Origin: Eonycteris spelaea
Lineage: Eukaryota; Chordata; Mammalia; Chiroptera; Pteropodidae
Direction: 5' to 3'
NCBI GenBank assembly: GCA_003508835.1
Contig: PUFA01000007.1
Span: forward strand, 14,221,001 to 14,285,000
Length of the DNA stretch: 64,000 nt
The position numbers and the translations under genes were made by a program. Shown here one piece after another: positions 35,111 to 47,480 of this stretch; the stretch's first letter is position 1, and each line of letters starts with the position of its first letter. The notes under the pieces were generated by a model, which was given only the letters and a program-made list of their open reading frames with translations, did not search any database and was not told where the DNA came from.

Positions 35111-37950
35111 GACTTAAAGGAGCAGAAGTTGCCTCCTCTAAGGTCACAGGCTGGACTCCTGATAGGGGAGAAAGTTCTGAAGGAAAGTCATGAAGAGTTT
35201 TAGCAGGGACCACTTTTCCCCTTAAGCAGCAGAGGAAGTAGGAGACATGTGGCCCTTGAGAGCTGGCACCACCGACTTACCCTGACTTGATCAGGTGGGT
35301 TTTCAAACCACGCTTCCTAGGAATGAAGGGGTTACTCTTTGCTAAGCAGTTTGGAGGTGAGCAGGGTCAACTGCATTGCATCTTGAGCAATTTAGGACTT
35401 GTAACAAAGTCTTCTCTTCCCTCTGCACTGCTGGCTTGACCCAGGGCCTCAAACTTAATCTTGAGTTTCCATGAGCTGCAACAGAATTGTAACCAGAAGT
35501 ATGCTACTCTCCAAAGGAGTCAGAAGTTGGGAGGGATCTGGCAGGGGGCCCCCCATAAATCCAAGTCTATCTGTGCCTCCCTTGGACTCTGCAAAACTAT
35601 GTTCCCCCTTCTTCTTCGCAGTGGGCCTCCCAGGGCCTCAGGGCAATCAGAAGTCAGGCTGGACCAGGGCCGCACTGACACCGGCTGCTCACAGAGGTGC
35701 CTCTGGTGGACTGAGCGCATTTACCTGCAATTTGGCTCTCATCCTCTTTATCTTATCATATTTCATTGGAAAATCTGATCTCATTTAAGGTTTGTGTTTC
35801 CAATTGTGTTTCTGGGCAGGTGACCAGTGGAATGCAGCCGGGGACATGTAAACAGTTGATGAAATCTAACAGGGTCCACACTTTTGGTGGTATTTCATGC
35901 CTCCAACAAGTCTGTCTCTCATATTTCCTCCTCTGCACTCTTCCTCCTGGGTACGGCCTGGGTCTGTTCTCCATCACCACGGTGAGCGCCTCAGGGAAAC
36001 ACAGGTGTCTGCAGTCATTAGAAACTCGGATCCACCTGCTGTCATGTGCAAGAAGAAGGAGACCTTGGGTCAGACGGCCTGTGATGGGGTGAGGGGTGGC
36101 TGTCTGGCCACGAGCCCAGAGGGACCCATTAATCATTCAGGTTTCCAGAGGCAAGGAGCTCAAATGTGAAACAGGTGAGAGGCCCACCTGCAGCCAGATG
36201 GCTGGATTCTATTAAACAGTGGCCCAGGAGGTCTTGAAGGTGGGTGTCGGTGGTTCCCCACACCCTGGAAACAGTTTACGGCCTATGCCTGCTCTTTCTC
36301 TCTGTGTGTCTCTCTCTACATCTCCCCTCCTCTGTTCTCCTCCTCTTCCCGCTCTCATTCTCTCTTTCCCCTTCCCTTCCTTTTGTTTTCCCCTCTCCTC
36401 TCCTCTTACCCCTTTATTATGTGCAGCAAAGTAAGGCTCAGGAACCTAAGCCTCAGGTCAGATTGGGACATCACCTAACCAGCGAAACGGGGAGTTTTCA
36501 ACACACGGCTGATGCACATCTGACCACCTGAAACCCAGGGGATCCTGCCTGGAGCGGTCGTGGGAAATGGGTTAGGGGCCTCCAGTTAAAATATGAACTG
36601 GCTCCTGTCGTCATTGTCCCCCACTTCCACCTCAGCCCCATTTTAGCATCTGCTCACTTTCTGGCATCACCATGCGCCTCCCCACCTCGGCCTCATCTCT
36701 CACCATCTCTGTGCTGCAGAGCGTGCGCTCTCTTCTCCAAACCATCTCCCACGCTCACTCATGGGGCCCAATTCCTCTAATAAAAGCATCTTTGCTAAGC
36801 ACAATACTTCAGACCAAAGGGATGACCTCGAGAGAGGGCATTCCTGAGTCCAGGTTGTGCAGCCAGCGGAATGCGGCCCTAAATGCAAACACTTAGGGCG
36901 CCATCAGGGAGCCATGTGGGGCATGCTCGCTTTCTTCTTCCTTCCCGTCACATGACGTGGAGCCACCCAACCTAGAGGCCTGCTAGCCTCGGCATCAGTC
37001 CACCCCTCCAAGTGTTAAGGAAATGTCAGTGATATATGTAAGTTGCCTAAACCCCCTTAGGTACCGAGAGACAGAGAGGTGGAAATCAGACCTCCATGTG
37101 AGCCGTCTGCAGTGGAAAACTTGCCTGTCTCTAGGTTTTGCTTCCTCTCCGGTAAAGTGAAGGGCTGGACTATATAATCTCTAAGGTCTCTCTCGGCTTC
37201 TAACTTTGGTGGTTTATTCTAGACAAATCTGAGTTTCTCAAGTCTTCCTGGTCTATGGCTAAAAACAGGTCACCTATTATAGCCATTTCCACACATCACT
37301 GGCTTTCTTCCAGAGGATCCTAGCGGTTACCGGTGCCCCATGAGATCTCAGCCTCTTGTATCCTGCTGTCCCCTGGAGGTGTCTCTCCGATCCTCACGAA
37401 CCAGTCAGTTCCCATAGATACAATGCATTCATTGTGGTCACTGGATTTTTCTCTTCTTCCACCCCACTCACTCATGCTACCTACATTTAAAACCCTAAGA
37501 GCTGCTGCGGATGCTAGTTCAATGGCAATGTCCATGCAAGGGTGCTACCAGCCACTCTTCCTACAGCCTCCAAGTGCCAACAGGTTTTGGTCCCTCCCAA
37601 AGTGAGGTGATTGCTTCTCCCACACTCACAATCATACAGGGCCACCCAGACCCCCAAAAGGGCCTCTTTGTGCCCCAAAGGGTCACCGTCTGTATTGTAC
37701 AAACATTTCCTCATTCTTTCTCTTAGAAGCTTCCTTTCTACAGGACTCAGACACAGTCCACGTCTGACTTCCTCCTGGAGAAAGTGGGAGAGCCTCCCGC
37801 AAATCCCCTCTGGTGGTCTCCCCACCGCCTCTACATATGTGTTGAATTCCATTTTCAGCTCAGCCGAGACATCCCTCCTACCCCGCAACACACATGTACA
37901 TGTACATATATAAGATTCTGTAATTTCCATTATCCTAGTGAATAAATCAT
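35111..37950. other. Unassigned intergenic stretch
   Basis: No gene supported. A pyrimidine-rich tract lies at 36290-36415 and a worn MIR-like piece at 37135-37210. Overlapping open frames on both strands (for example 35756-36136 and 37514-37930, minus) have no recognised similarity. Confidence 0.45.
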
Positions 37951-37952
37951 AT

Positions 37953-37971
37953 GAGAGAGAGACAGAGAGAC

Positions 37972-38019
<48 letters not shown>
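37953..38019 (+). repeat. (GA)n microsatellite
   Basis: About 67 bp of GA units with a few CA interruptions in the first third (GACAGAGAGACAGACAGA), then a perfect run. Confidence 0.97.
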
Positions 38020-38021
<2 letters not shown>

Positions 38022-38589
38022 GAGTGAAAGAACTACCAGTTGCTCTGAGTGGTTCCTCCAGCACGCCAAACCACAATCCTGGGGTAAAAGTAGAGAATTC
38101 TCTTCCCAACTCTTCCCTCCAGTGGATTCTAGAAGCAGGACCCGATCTCCAAAGAAAATCTGCGAGAAATAGTGCTGGTGACGTTTAAAACACTGTTCAT
38201 GCTGACAAATAAGAATCAAAGTGACAAGAAAATAAAATAACAGGCTGTAAAGAAAGTACTTTCTTGTGGTTAATGGAGGAGCCTGGAAGCAAAAACATAG
38301 GCTAGATGCTCAGACTGGAAAATCAGCATGATCCTATTTTTAGAACTAATGAAAAGAGCCTTGTATAAGGACAAGGTACAGTAACAGCTGTTTCTCTCCC
38401 CCTAGGAATAGGGATTAAAAAGTGGTTATAAAGAATATGGACCCAGGATTCTGAGTGAAGAAACTTCTAGGCCTGACTTTATGATCTGCGCTGCCAGAAC
38501 ACAAGTCAGACCACATACTCCTGTATGTATTAACTAACTGATTGACAACTTGATTATTACCAATACAGCGAATGGTATCAGACAACCAG

Positions 38590-38880
38590 ACCTGGTTTAG
38601 GAAATCAGGGAAGACTTCCTGGAGGACATGTTTGCAGAGTGAGCTTTAAAGGATAAAGAGGAATTGATGAGACATTAGAGAGATAACATTAGTGTTCCAG
38701 AGGATGAGACAAATAGAGTGATACATTAGTGTTCCAGGTAGAGGGAGCAACGCTTTCAAAGGCAAGTTAGGAAGGAACATGGTGTATGTGAGGAGCTGGA
38801 AAAACACTGGTGCAAACTGGAGCCCAACAATCAGGGGAGGCTGCTGAGGTGAGCAGGTCCCGGGGGACCATATTAAGGTC
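38590..38880 (+). repeat. Ancient LINE-type repeat with a local duplication
   Basis: Same family as at 52.5 kb ('gggaagacttcctggaggac', 'gagggagcaacgctttcaaa'). Within it 'cattagtgttccag' occurs twice (38687-38700 and 38724-38737) with similar flanks, indicating a local tandem duplication of about 37 bp. Confidence 0.55.
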
Positions 38881-38889
38881 TCTTGTCCT

Positions 38890-39412
38890 TACGTCTTATG
38901 TAGCAGCCAGTCTTAAGTGATAACCGCTTTCCAGGATGGAGTCTAATGATCTCCACCTCCCGGTAGTCATGCCAGTGTATAGTCCCCAACCACAGTGCCC
39001 TAAGGTGGTCTGTGTGACCAATAGCACATGGGCGAAGTGACGGCCCATCACTTCTGCAATTAGGTTACAGAAGACACTGCTGCTCCCATTTGCACTCTCT
39101 GGGTCAGTCACTCTGGGGAAGTCATGTCACAAGCAGCCCTATGGAGAGCCTCGCATGGCAAGGAACCAAGCCTCTTGCTGACAGCTGCGTTAAGTGACTC
39201 GCAAGCAGATTTTCCAGCCCAAGCAAGCCTTTCTTTGGTTGACTGCAGGCTGGTTGACACCTCACCTGCATGAGAGACCCTGAGCCAGACCACGCAATCT
39301 GCCACTCCCAGATCCCTGACCCTCAGGACATGTGTGGGACGATATTTGTTTGTTGTTTTAAATGCTACATTTTGGATAATTTGTTATGCAACAATAGATA
39401 ACTACTACATAA
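38890..39412 (+). mobile_element. MLT1-type MaLR solo LTR, long copy
   Basis: MLT1 blocks run in order: 'gtgtgaccaatagcacatgg', 'cccatcacttctgcaattag', 'gaccctgagccagaccacgc', 'tttgttgttttaaatgctac', and the end 'gcaacaatagataactacta'. Confidence 0.8.
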
Positions 39413-39419
39413 AAGTAGC

Positions 39420-39520
39420 AAGAGAAGTCTGCTAATTATGTGACTTTGAATAATTGTGTCACCTATCTGGGCATCAATCTCTTTTTCCACCTATAAAATG
39501 AAGGGGATGGATTTGTGTAA
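39420..39520 (+). repeat. MIR SINE fragment
   Basis: 'tatgtgactttgaataattg' followed by 'cacctataaaatgaagggga' is a worn MIR core abutting the LTR. Confidence 0.6.
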
Positions 39521-39644
39521 AAAAAAACGGTAGCACAGGAAGGGATTCAAAGATAATCTGAGTAGGTCATAAGCCTCTAAAGCAGACCAGTGGCCATAGA
39601 TGAGAACCCAGAGTGATACAGCTTGGGAGTGGGTAATGATAACA

Positions 39645-39800
39645 AGAGCCTACCATTTATTGGCCACTTAGCCTATGCCAGGCACTGTGCATGCATTATC
39701 TCATATAATCCTCCCACCTAGCCTGAGTTAGGCACTAGATTACCACCATTTTACAGAAAAGGAAATGAGGCGCAGAGACGTTAAATCGATGGTAAGCCCA
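39645..39800 (-). repeat. MIR SINE
   Basis: Reverse MIR: 'tatgccaggcactgtgcatg', 'cattatctcatataatcctc', 'caccattttacagaaaagga'. Confidence 0.8.
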
Positions 39801-40264
39801 TCCTTCCACTCTTCTGAAAGCTGTGAAAAAGTTGTTTTGGTCCAGAAATAACTGCTTTAAAAGGCAAAACGGAAATCATTTGTTCTTCTGTCATCACCTT
39901 GATTAATCACCCCATCACTGCGCCAGCCAGATAATCCTCTCCAAATGGCCCTATCTACCTCCTGGGTACAAATTTCAAATTTCCAACCCTGTGTGCTTAG
40001 GAGTTTGGGGATGGGGGTCATAAATGCTGGCAGGATTTGTTGTCAGTGGTAGAGGCCACAGAGCAGCCACACAAGTGCCTTCCACATCATTCATTTCCCC
40101 ACACGGCCCCGAAAATACAGCCACTGAACGTTTCCCCAGACTCTCTGGAATTTTGGGGTCTTTGTCTCCATGTCTAGAAACACATCGACCTGCCAATTCT
40201 GGTAATAGGGTCTATGATGATGCTCTTGGCTTTCACCACTGTATTTGGCCCAAGCACTACTAAG

Positions 40265-40480
40265 GGCTTCTTTATTTTTTAGTTTTTAAATCTCATTCTT
40301 CGAGAAGATAAATTAACTATAAAAGTATGTCATGAAAACCAATTTGGCAAGCAAGGTCGCCTGGAGAGGAGCAGGGGTTGCTTGATTTTCCATTATCTCA
40401 GTGTAAAATAAATAGATTTATCTTTTTAAAATGTTCTTGTAAGGTCATCAGGATCACAGTGATTTAAACCGTGGCCCTTG
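40265..40480. promoter_or_regulatory. Candidate conserved non-coding block
   Basis: AT-rich, apparently repeat-free, with TAAT- and AACAAT-like homeodomain/SOX-type motifs. This is an inference from composition only, and conservation was not tested. Confidence 0.2.
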
Positions 40481-40744
40481 GCCGACTCAAGTCCAGAGCA
40501 TGATCTAATCAGGCCTGGATTTCTCAAAGAAGAAAGGAGGGGGAAAAAAAACAAATGGCCTAGAAATGAGGGTTCAAAGTTATCTCAGAACAAGGAAGTT
40601 CTCCCTTTCTGCTGAAGCCTCCTGGAAATCCTCCAAAGGCGGCCTGGTTCTCAGCACTTTTTAAAGTTTCTTTGTCCTGTTGACAGTTGATGAGGTGAAG
40701 TCTGGGCAGACCTGGCTCTCTTACTTACCCCTCTCCCAACAGAC

Positions 40745-40960
40745 TCAAAGATTCTGGGCTTGATGGCTTTGCTCTGGAATGTTAGCAGCTGAGTGACCTT
40801 GTTCAAAGCACTTAACCTACCTGAGCCCCACTTTCCTCATCTATATGGCTGCAATCAGAACCCACACTGAAACTGGATTGTTTTGTTTTTTGTGAAATTA
40901 AATTAAAGGAGGCAATTGATGTAAAGTGGTTAGCACATTGCCAGGCACATCCTGTCCGAA
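40745..40960 (+). repeat. MIR SINE
   Basis: Forward MIR: 'gctgagtgaccttgttcaaa', 'ccccactttcctcatctata', 'agcacattgccaggcacatc'. An insertion-like T/A segment lies in its middle. Confidence 0.75.
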
Positions 40961-40974
40961 TCATTTAATAGAGA

Positions 40975-41205
40975 AACAGTATTGTGATCGAGGGTGTAAG
41001 TGCCGGAGTTGGAGGTGCTACATTTTAAAGTTGGCTCCATCACTAATAGCTCTGGGCTAGTTAATCTCTCCAAGCCTCCGTTTTCTTATCTGCCCAAGGC
41101 AGTAATGATGGTACGTATCAGCTGCCTCGAATGGTACCCGGAACAAAACAAGTAGTAAGCAAATGTTAGTTACGGGTACTATGACTTTGAAAATGATGAC
41201 AAAAC
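40975..41205 (+). repeat. MIR SINE, adjacent second copy
   Basis: Forward MIR: 'ggctccatcactaatagctc', 'tccgttttcttatctgccca', 'agtaagcaaatgttagttac'. Two MIRs lie head to tail within 460 bp. Confidence 0.75.
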
Positions 41206-43425
41206 CAGTCACAGCTAATGTTACCTCCCCAAAATTGTTTAGGTTTCTTTGATTACTAAGCTAAGCAAATCACCTCTGGTTAACTTACGCAGAAAGAAAA
41301 GAAAATGCACTGGGTGGCTCTGAGATAGCTGACAGAAGTGAAGGATAAGGTGAATGGCCAAGGTTTGGAAGGAACCAGAAAGCAGGAGTCAAGAGAGCCC
41401 CCAGGTAAAGGACGGGAACTAATGACGATATCGTCAGGTGTTGCTCTCAGAATGAATCAGCTCCACCACCTTTTGTCACTCTCCAAAGAGAGGTGTACAC
41501 TTTGACATCCCAATCATGACCAAATGCGACGTGGAGGAGTAATTATCCAAAGGAAAATCTAGATATCACCAAAAGCAAGGGGCCGGGACACTGGCAAACA
41601 AAACAACTGATGCCAACTACAATTAGGACCACTATTACCACCAATATTCAGATTTATACAGAAGTTGTTACAGGAGTTAAAGGAGTTACATGAGTTGCTG
41701 CTAATATTATTTACCTCTCAAAAAAGGGCAAATCCAGTCAAAACAATGCTGTCAGTGAATACCCAGACCCAAACTTCACGAATACTATGATTCCTAGATA
41801 ATCACACTAGCCATTTGACTAGCATCATTTTTATTCCTCTTTTGAAAATGCTAAGTTTTGCCAAAATGCTTTTACCTTTTGGGAAAATTATAATTTTCCC
41901 ATGATAAAATGAAGACCATAATTTCTTATCTGTTTATTAAACATCTGACACTGTGCTAACATTTGACATTTTGTCTCACTAAATGTATTGCCAGGTTGCC
42001 TCAGGAGAAACGATTAACCATTGTTAAATAAAGTTTAGTGGAAACAACAAAAATTAATGTTGAGGTCATAATTTTTATAATTGTTAACAATTAATACCAA
42101 GCTATGATCGTTTTTAATTTTGCAATGAGGCCGCCTCTGTAAATAGTGAATTGGTCATTCGATTCTCCAGGACACACAAAGCCATGCAGCTACCTACTCT
42201 GGCTCACGTTACATAGAGGTGTCTGTGTGAGAAGCAGTTCAATCACCAATCGATTCTCGCAATTTGTAAGTTCTGCCCCTGTGATGTATTTGTAGTAAAA
42301 CAGAAGAAACAGATGCTCACTGAGACAACTGTTGAATTATGAAGTGATTCAATGCACAGGACATCCAGGTGCTGTGACATCATTTAAAATTTCTTTGGCA
42401 TGATGTAATGCTTCATAAAATAGCTTAATGTTCAGAGACTGCATTGCTGTTAGACTCCTTAGCTTCATCCATTTAGGGCTTGTATTTGAAAATATCGTGT
42501 GTTTTCTGTCTTAATGGAAAGCCAGTCTCTAGAGAAAGGCGATGCAATATCGTTTGGGTTAAAATTCTATTGCAACGCAGTAAAGGCGTGGGCTTCTCCC
42601 CACCAGCTGTCACTGGTTCCTGAGCCTCTCTCTGAAACTCAGTCTCAGCTGTTCTGGAGCACCACTGCCTACCTCCTTGAGTCTCAAATATTTTGAGAGA
42701 GACTCATTATGAAGTATATTGAAAGCTATTTTTCCTGGGATGGTGATGCATTTGCAGTGACGTTTCCTTTCTCTCCTCCAACATTTCTGCTGTGCCCGGC
42801 AAAACATAGCTGTGATATCAGGTGTCAGGGGACCAAGTTCTTTGCAGAACCAAGTGTGCCCGGGAGGACTCACACTTCCTCCTCCCGTAGCCCCCTCAAT
42901 CACACCCAAAGCAAGATAGAAGTGGAAGGAGACTCGGAGAGCCCACCCATAGGAACAGGCCACACAGGCCACCAAGAGGGATGTAGTCATCTAAAGACCA
43001 ATGGAACATACTTTGGCAGGAAAGCTATGGAAAGTCTTATTTTATAATGGCATTGAAACCATGGATTAAAGGAAAATGATCCCGAAAAATTCTTTCTCTA
43101 TCCTCCTTGGGAATGCATGCTTGGAACTGAAGGACTTCCACGGGCCTCAAACCCTGTCTAAAACCCGAGGGCACAGGAAAAGGAAATGGGAGTGGGGCCT
43201 CTGGAGGCAAACTTATTCTATGTCATCATTTTGCAAAATTTTAACCCTGTACTTCACCCCCTCATTTGAAACATCTCTCACGGCTGAGTGTTAGAAAGCT
43301 GATCATCTAACTCACACTACGTGTTAGCTAGTAGCCAGGAAGTGGAGGGGAAGGGAATGCCTAACCCAAAAGTGTAACAAGAAAACAGTCAGTGCTCAAG
43401 GTTGGATGCTAAGTAGCTACCAAGC
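41206..43425. other. Unassigned stretch, includes a candidate regulatory block
   Basis: No gene or named repeat recognised over 2.2 kb, which is long for this region. The part 41880-42480 is AT-rich and repeat-free and is treated as a candidate conserved element. Confidence 0.45.
41880..42480. promoter_or_regulatory. Candidate conserved non-coding element
   Basis: About 600 bp without recognisable repeats, AT-rich, with clustered sites of SOX type (AACAAT/ATTGTT, near 42020-42090), homeodomain type (TAATTA-like and TTAATTTT) and 'tgacatca'. Its look resembles developmental enhancers, but conservation cannot be seen from one genome. Confidence 0.25.
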
Positions 43426-43429
43426 AGTG

Positions 43430-43640
43430 CAAACGCTTTATTTGACAGGTTCGTAATCATCTTAAGAGGTAGGTGCTATGAACGCCCCAGTCAGAGGAGG
43501 GAACAGATGAGGCTCCACGAGGCTATGATTTGTCAAAGGTAAGCCCAGCAAAAAAAAAAAAAAATCCAGAGCTAATGCTCCACCTAGTGTCAGCTTATCT
43601 CCGAAACGTGATGCGAAGAGAGCTATGGTTGGTTCTTGGT
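43430..43640 (-). repeat. Worn MIR SINE
   Basis: Reverse MIR-like order 'ttatttgacaggttcgtaat', 'aggtaggtgctatgaacg', 'aacagatgaggctccacgag', with an A-run (43550-43564). Confidence 0.45.
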
Positions 43641-43654
43641 TCTTCATCCTGCCT

Positions 43655-43810
43655 ACAAGATTAGAATCAGCTGGGCAGTTTTTAAAACCAGAGATGCCTA
43701 GATTCTTCCCGTGACTATTAAATCAATATCCGAGGTGGGAACCGGGCATTGGTTTGTTTTTTAAAAGGCCCCTGAAGTTAAGCTTGGGTTGAGAAACGCT
43801 AAGACAGGGC
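43655..43810 (+). mobile_element. MER5A-type hAT transposon
   Basis: 'agaatcagctgggcagtttt', 'gatgcctagattcttcccgt', 'gaagttaagcttgggttgag' and 'aaacgct' follow MER5A order from left to right. Confidence 0.75.
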
Positions 43811-44385
43811 ACTACGCTCTGATGGACGAGACCAGAATCAGTTTCTCTTTCCTTCTTCGAGTCTAAGCAAGACCTTTGAGCAACCAGAACTCCCTCACTG
43901 TCCCCTCAGTCCAATCCCAGGCCAGACTGAAGCTGCTGCCTCTGCCCTGCTGAGGGAAAGGAAAATACCAGGCCAGACTAGAAAGCAGACTGGGGTCCCT
44001 GGCCAAGAAGCTGGCAGATTTATCCGTGTGTCTGCCCCCAGGAAGGTCAAGAGAAGATCAGAAAAGAGTCAGGAAGGGAAACTAAAAGGCATAGGAAGCA
44101 ATATGCATGATCAGTCTGGAAGCCAAGGGATGTTGGGAGGAAAGATTAGCTGCAGGGTGGGGAAAGGGGTGGACTGATCTTTGGAAGGGAAAGAGATGGG
44201 GGAAGCTTTGGAGCACAGCACAGGTCTGGGAGCCAGGAGAACCATGGTCTCTCACCCGCCTGGGGAGGGGACCTCAGAGATTCCAGAGACTCCAGAGATA
44301 GCTACTCTGGGGTGGAAGGAGAGGGGCTGAGACTCACGTTTTTAGGTTTGCTTAAATAATCCCATACCTGAAGAGTCTTCCAATG
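43811..44385. other. Unassigned intergenic stretch
   Basis: Purine-rich from 44.0 to 44.3 kb. No gene or repeat recognised. Confidence 0.45.
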
Positions 44386-44389
44386 GATC

Positions 44390-44890
44390 TCTGTGCCAAC
44401 AGTCTCTGCCCCATTCTCAGTCCCTTCTCCATTGGGCCAAAGTGGTCTTCCTCAACTTCAGAGTGGGTTAATCTTTGTTTAGATTCCTTCTGGGCCTCCG
44501 ACTGCCTTCAGAATAAAGTCCAAATGCATGAATGCAGCTAAAACAAAACAAAACAAAATTTAAAAATTAAAAAAAAAAAGTGGGGCTTTCGTTTCCCATG
44601 CTTTTTGTACTTCCAACAGTGACTTGCACTTAGCCTTTCCACAGAATGCCTTCAGCATGAAACTCTCTTCCCATTCTACTTTTTACTCATTTTCAGGGCT
44701 CAGGTTAGATATCACTTCCTCCAGGAAGCCTTCTCTGATTCCCCCAGAGGGTTATAGTGCCTATTTCAGCTCTTATTATACTAGATTATATATGTGTGTT
44801 TATTAGTCTTCTTCCCTTCACATGCAAACTCCCTCAAAGAAGGACACATTACCATGATGTTTCCAGCGTCTATCACAGGTTTTTGATGGA
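44390..44890 (+). mobile_element. L2 LINE 3' copy with an A-rich insertion
   Basis: L2 blocks: 'ccttcagaataaagtccaaa', 'ttcagggctcaggttagata', 'tcacttcctccaggaagcct', 'tctctgattcccc'. Between them an A-rich stretch (44538-44579) breaks the copy, probably an expanded simple repeat. Confidence 0.8.
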
Positions 44891-45004
44891 AGAAGTCCAC
44901 AGCATTGGAGGGAAGAAATCCCTACAAAAATTCAAAAATATCCTATCCAAATATACATCTCCATCATTGGCAGAAAAATCCCCAGTGCTTTAGAACATCT
45001 CCCT

Positions 45005-45660
45005 CCCACCCCAGCTTTTCTGAGGTATAACTGACAAATGTGAGCTATTTAAAGTATACAATGTGATAATTTGATATACACACACATTGAGAAGAAAATT
45101 TCCCCCAGAGTTAATTAACACATCTATCACCTCACATATTTACCTTTCTTCTCTCCCCACCTCTCTCCCCCTCTCTCAGAACATTTAAGTTCTACTCTCT
45201 TAGCAAATATTAATTATATAACACAGAGTTATCAATTATAGTGGCCATGCTATACGTTTGATCCTCAGACCTTATTCATCTTACAACTGAAAGTTGTACC
45301 TTTTACTAACTTCTCCCTATTTTCCCCACCTCCCAGTCCCTTTCTGTTTTCCATTTCTGAGTTTGATAATCTTTTTTTTTAAGATTCTACATATAAGGGT
45401 ACCATGAGTTGTTTCTTTGTTTCTCTGTATTGCTTATTTCATTTAGCATAATGCCCTCCAAGTTCATCTATATTATCATAAATGACAGAATTTCCTTCTT
45501 TTTTTAAGGCTGAATAATAAATATTTCATATATATATATAAAACATTTCCTTTATCCATCTGTCAATGGACACTTAGGTCGTTTCTATACCTTGACTATT
45601 GTGAATAATGCCCCTATGACCATGGGGCTCATGTATCTCTTTGAGACAATGATTTCACAG
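45005..45660 (-). mobile_element. L1M LINE 3' end, 5'-truncated
   Basis: Reverse L1: 'cttttctgaggtataactga', 'cacatctatcacctcacata', 'catttagcataatgccctcc', 'ctgtcaatggacacttaggt'. A short (TA)n lies at about 45528-45540. Confidence 0.85.
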
Positions 45661-46215
45661 ACCCTTCTAAAACTAGAGGTCCAATTTCACTTTGGGACAT
45701 TGCAGGATCTTCATAAAAATCACAAATTCAGTTTCTAAAGGACTAGAAAAGTCAGAGAAGAATAAGAAAGGAGATGAGGAAACCAGAGCTCTGAGAAGTT
45801 GGGTCCTATGTGCCAAGCCAGATGGCAACCCCAGGGGCCAGTATCTTCACCACACTACCCATCAGCCTGTCTCACTCCACTCAGCCAGGCTCTCTTGGTC
45901 CTTGGTTGAGCACGTGCCTCTCTGCAAATGCAGATATTTTTACCAATCCCTTGTGCAGACGCATTGAAACCTGAAGCCTATTCCAGGAGCTTATAATATC
46001 CTTCATGTAGCCACATTCCACAGCTCCAAGCTCACTGGTGATTTCTCACCAGAGGACTCCAGCCTGCCTGGAACCCTGTCTCCTCTGGAGTTCTGATGGG
46101 GGTCCACATCCATCACTCACCTGAGAGACAGCTACATCTGAGTAGTAGTTGTCAAACTTGGCAAGTTCTGCCTAATAATTCCTAAATTTCTTTCCCTTTC
46201 TTACAGTGTTGACCC
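45661..46215. other. Unassigned intergenic stretch
   Basis: No gene or named repeat seen. A 91-codon open frame (45692-45967, plus) shows no recognised similarity. Confidence 0.45.
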
Positions 46216-46219
46216 CACT

Positions 46220-46450
46220 ACTTCAGTCTATGCATTTGAAATCAAAGGACTCCAATTTGAACACTGGATCTGCACCCTGAGACCATGCAGCCTTAGGAAT
46301 GTCACAACTGTGAACCTCAGTCTCCTCATCTGTGGAGTATAATTATACTTGCCCCATAGAACTGTGGTGAAGAGGCAGATTCAATGGCATGGTGTTGAGG
46401 AGATACCCAGTAAGTTCCCAGGGGTATAGCATATAACTGGGCAGTTTATA
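46220..46450 (+). repeat. MIR SINE
   Basis: Forward MIR: 'gaatgtcacaactgtgaacc', 'tcagtctcctcatctgtgga', 'gaactgtggtgaagaggcag'. Confidence 0.7.
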
Positions 46451-46734
46451 TAGTGCACACAGGTACCCAGGTTAGGGGACAACCAAGATCAGAATCCAGC
46501 CCAGTTTCTACTGACCAAGCCACGTGTCACAGCTGTAGTTACCCAGAAGGAGTATCTTTCAGTACTTTATACAAATCTACCCTAAAAATGGTCCTGGCAG
46601 GGCCTACCACATGGCACTCAGTAAACATTAACTGAATCTTAAATTCTGTTATACACACAAAGAGAAAAAAAAGCTATTGTTGCTGAAATAGTAATAATCT
46701 AAGCATACTTCCAGGGGTGGGGTTGGCAATATAG

Positions 46735-46900
46735 CAGAATAGTTAAAAATAAAGCTTTGGAGTTAGGGTTTAAGCCCTGATTCTGCCACTAACTACGCTG
46801 AGTGATCACAAGCAAGACGTCTAACCTCTTTGAGTTTCAATATTATCATCTGTAAAAGGAAATAGCTTGAAAGGATAAATGGTGACTATCGTAATTACTA
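46735..46900 (+). repeat. MIR SINE
   Basis: Forward MIR: 'agccctgattctgccactaa', 'ctctttgagtttcaatatta', 'tcatctgtaaaaggaaatag'. Confidence 0.8.
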
Positions 46901-46994
46901 TCTCCTGAAGACCTTGTGTTTCAAGTGCTCTGGGACCTAGCTTTATGGGGTAGGAGACCCCAGATCACCAGAGGTAATTAAACATTCATTATTG

Positions 46995-47165
46995 TAATTG
47001 GTATTTATTAAAGTCCTAATGTGTTCTAGGCTCCAGACGGCTTATACCATCTATCGAGAATTTTCTGCTCTCCAGGTAATGTGCTAAGCACTTCATACAC
47101 ATGATCTCATCTTTACCCACAACCGCCCTAAGAGGGAGATATTATGATTATCTGCTTGAGGGGGA
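46995..47165 (-). repeat. MIR SINE, reverse
   Basis: 'gctaagcacttcatacacat', 'gatctcatctttacccacaa', 'ccctaagagggagatattat' in reverse MIR order. Confidence 0.65.
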
Positions 47166-47299
47166 TTTACAAAGTAGTTAAGAAAGCAATTAATTCATGC
47201 TTGAAACCATTAGCACAAACACTAAACAGAGACAGGCTGCATTTCAGAAGAAGACAAGTCCGAGGATATATTTTGAGCAAGGCGGTGGCTAGGAATTTA

Positions 47300-47480
47300 T
47301 TGCTGTTGGCAACCTAGATATCCATCTCAAGAGAATGTGGTATAAATACATAATGGAACATTATACAGTAGTCAAAAATCATTATTTACACCTAGAAATA
47401 GGGATCGATCTCAAAAATCACGTTAAATTAGAAAAAGTAAGAAATAAGGTGAGATTTAGAACGCAACAGAATAGGAGAGC
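47300..47480 (+). repeat. Short L1/HAL1-type fragment
   Basis: 'gtataaatacataatggaac' followed by 'attatacagtagtcaaaaat' is a recognisable piece of L1-class 3' sequence. Confidence 0.6.

Noticed and set aside
37514..37930. 138-codon minus-strand open frame
   Set aside because: No recognised domain, no splice or promoter context, and overlapping open frames on the other strand. Taken as chance.
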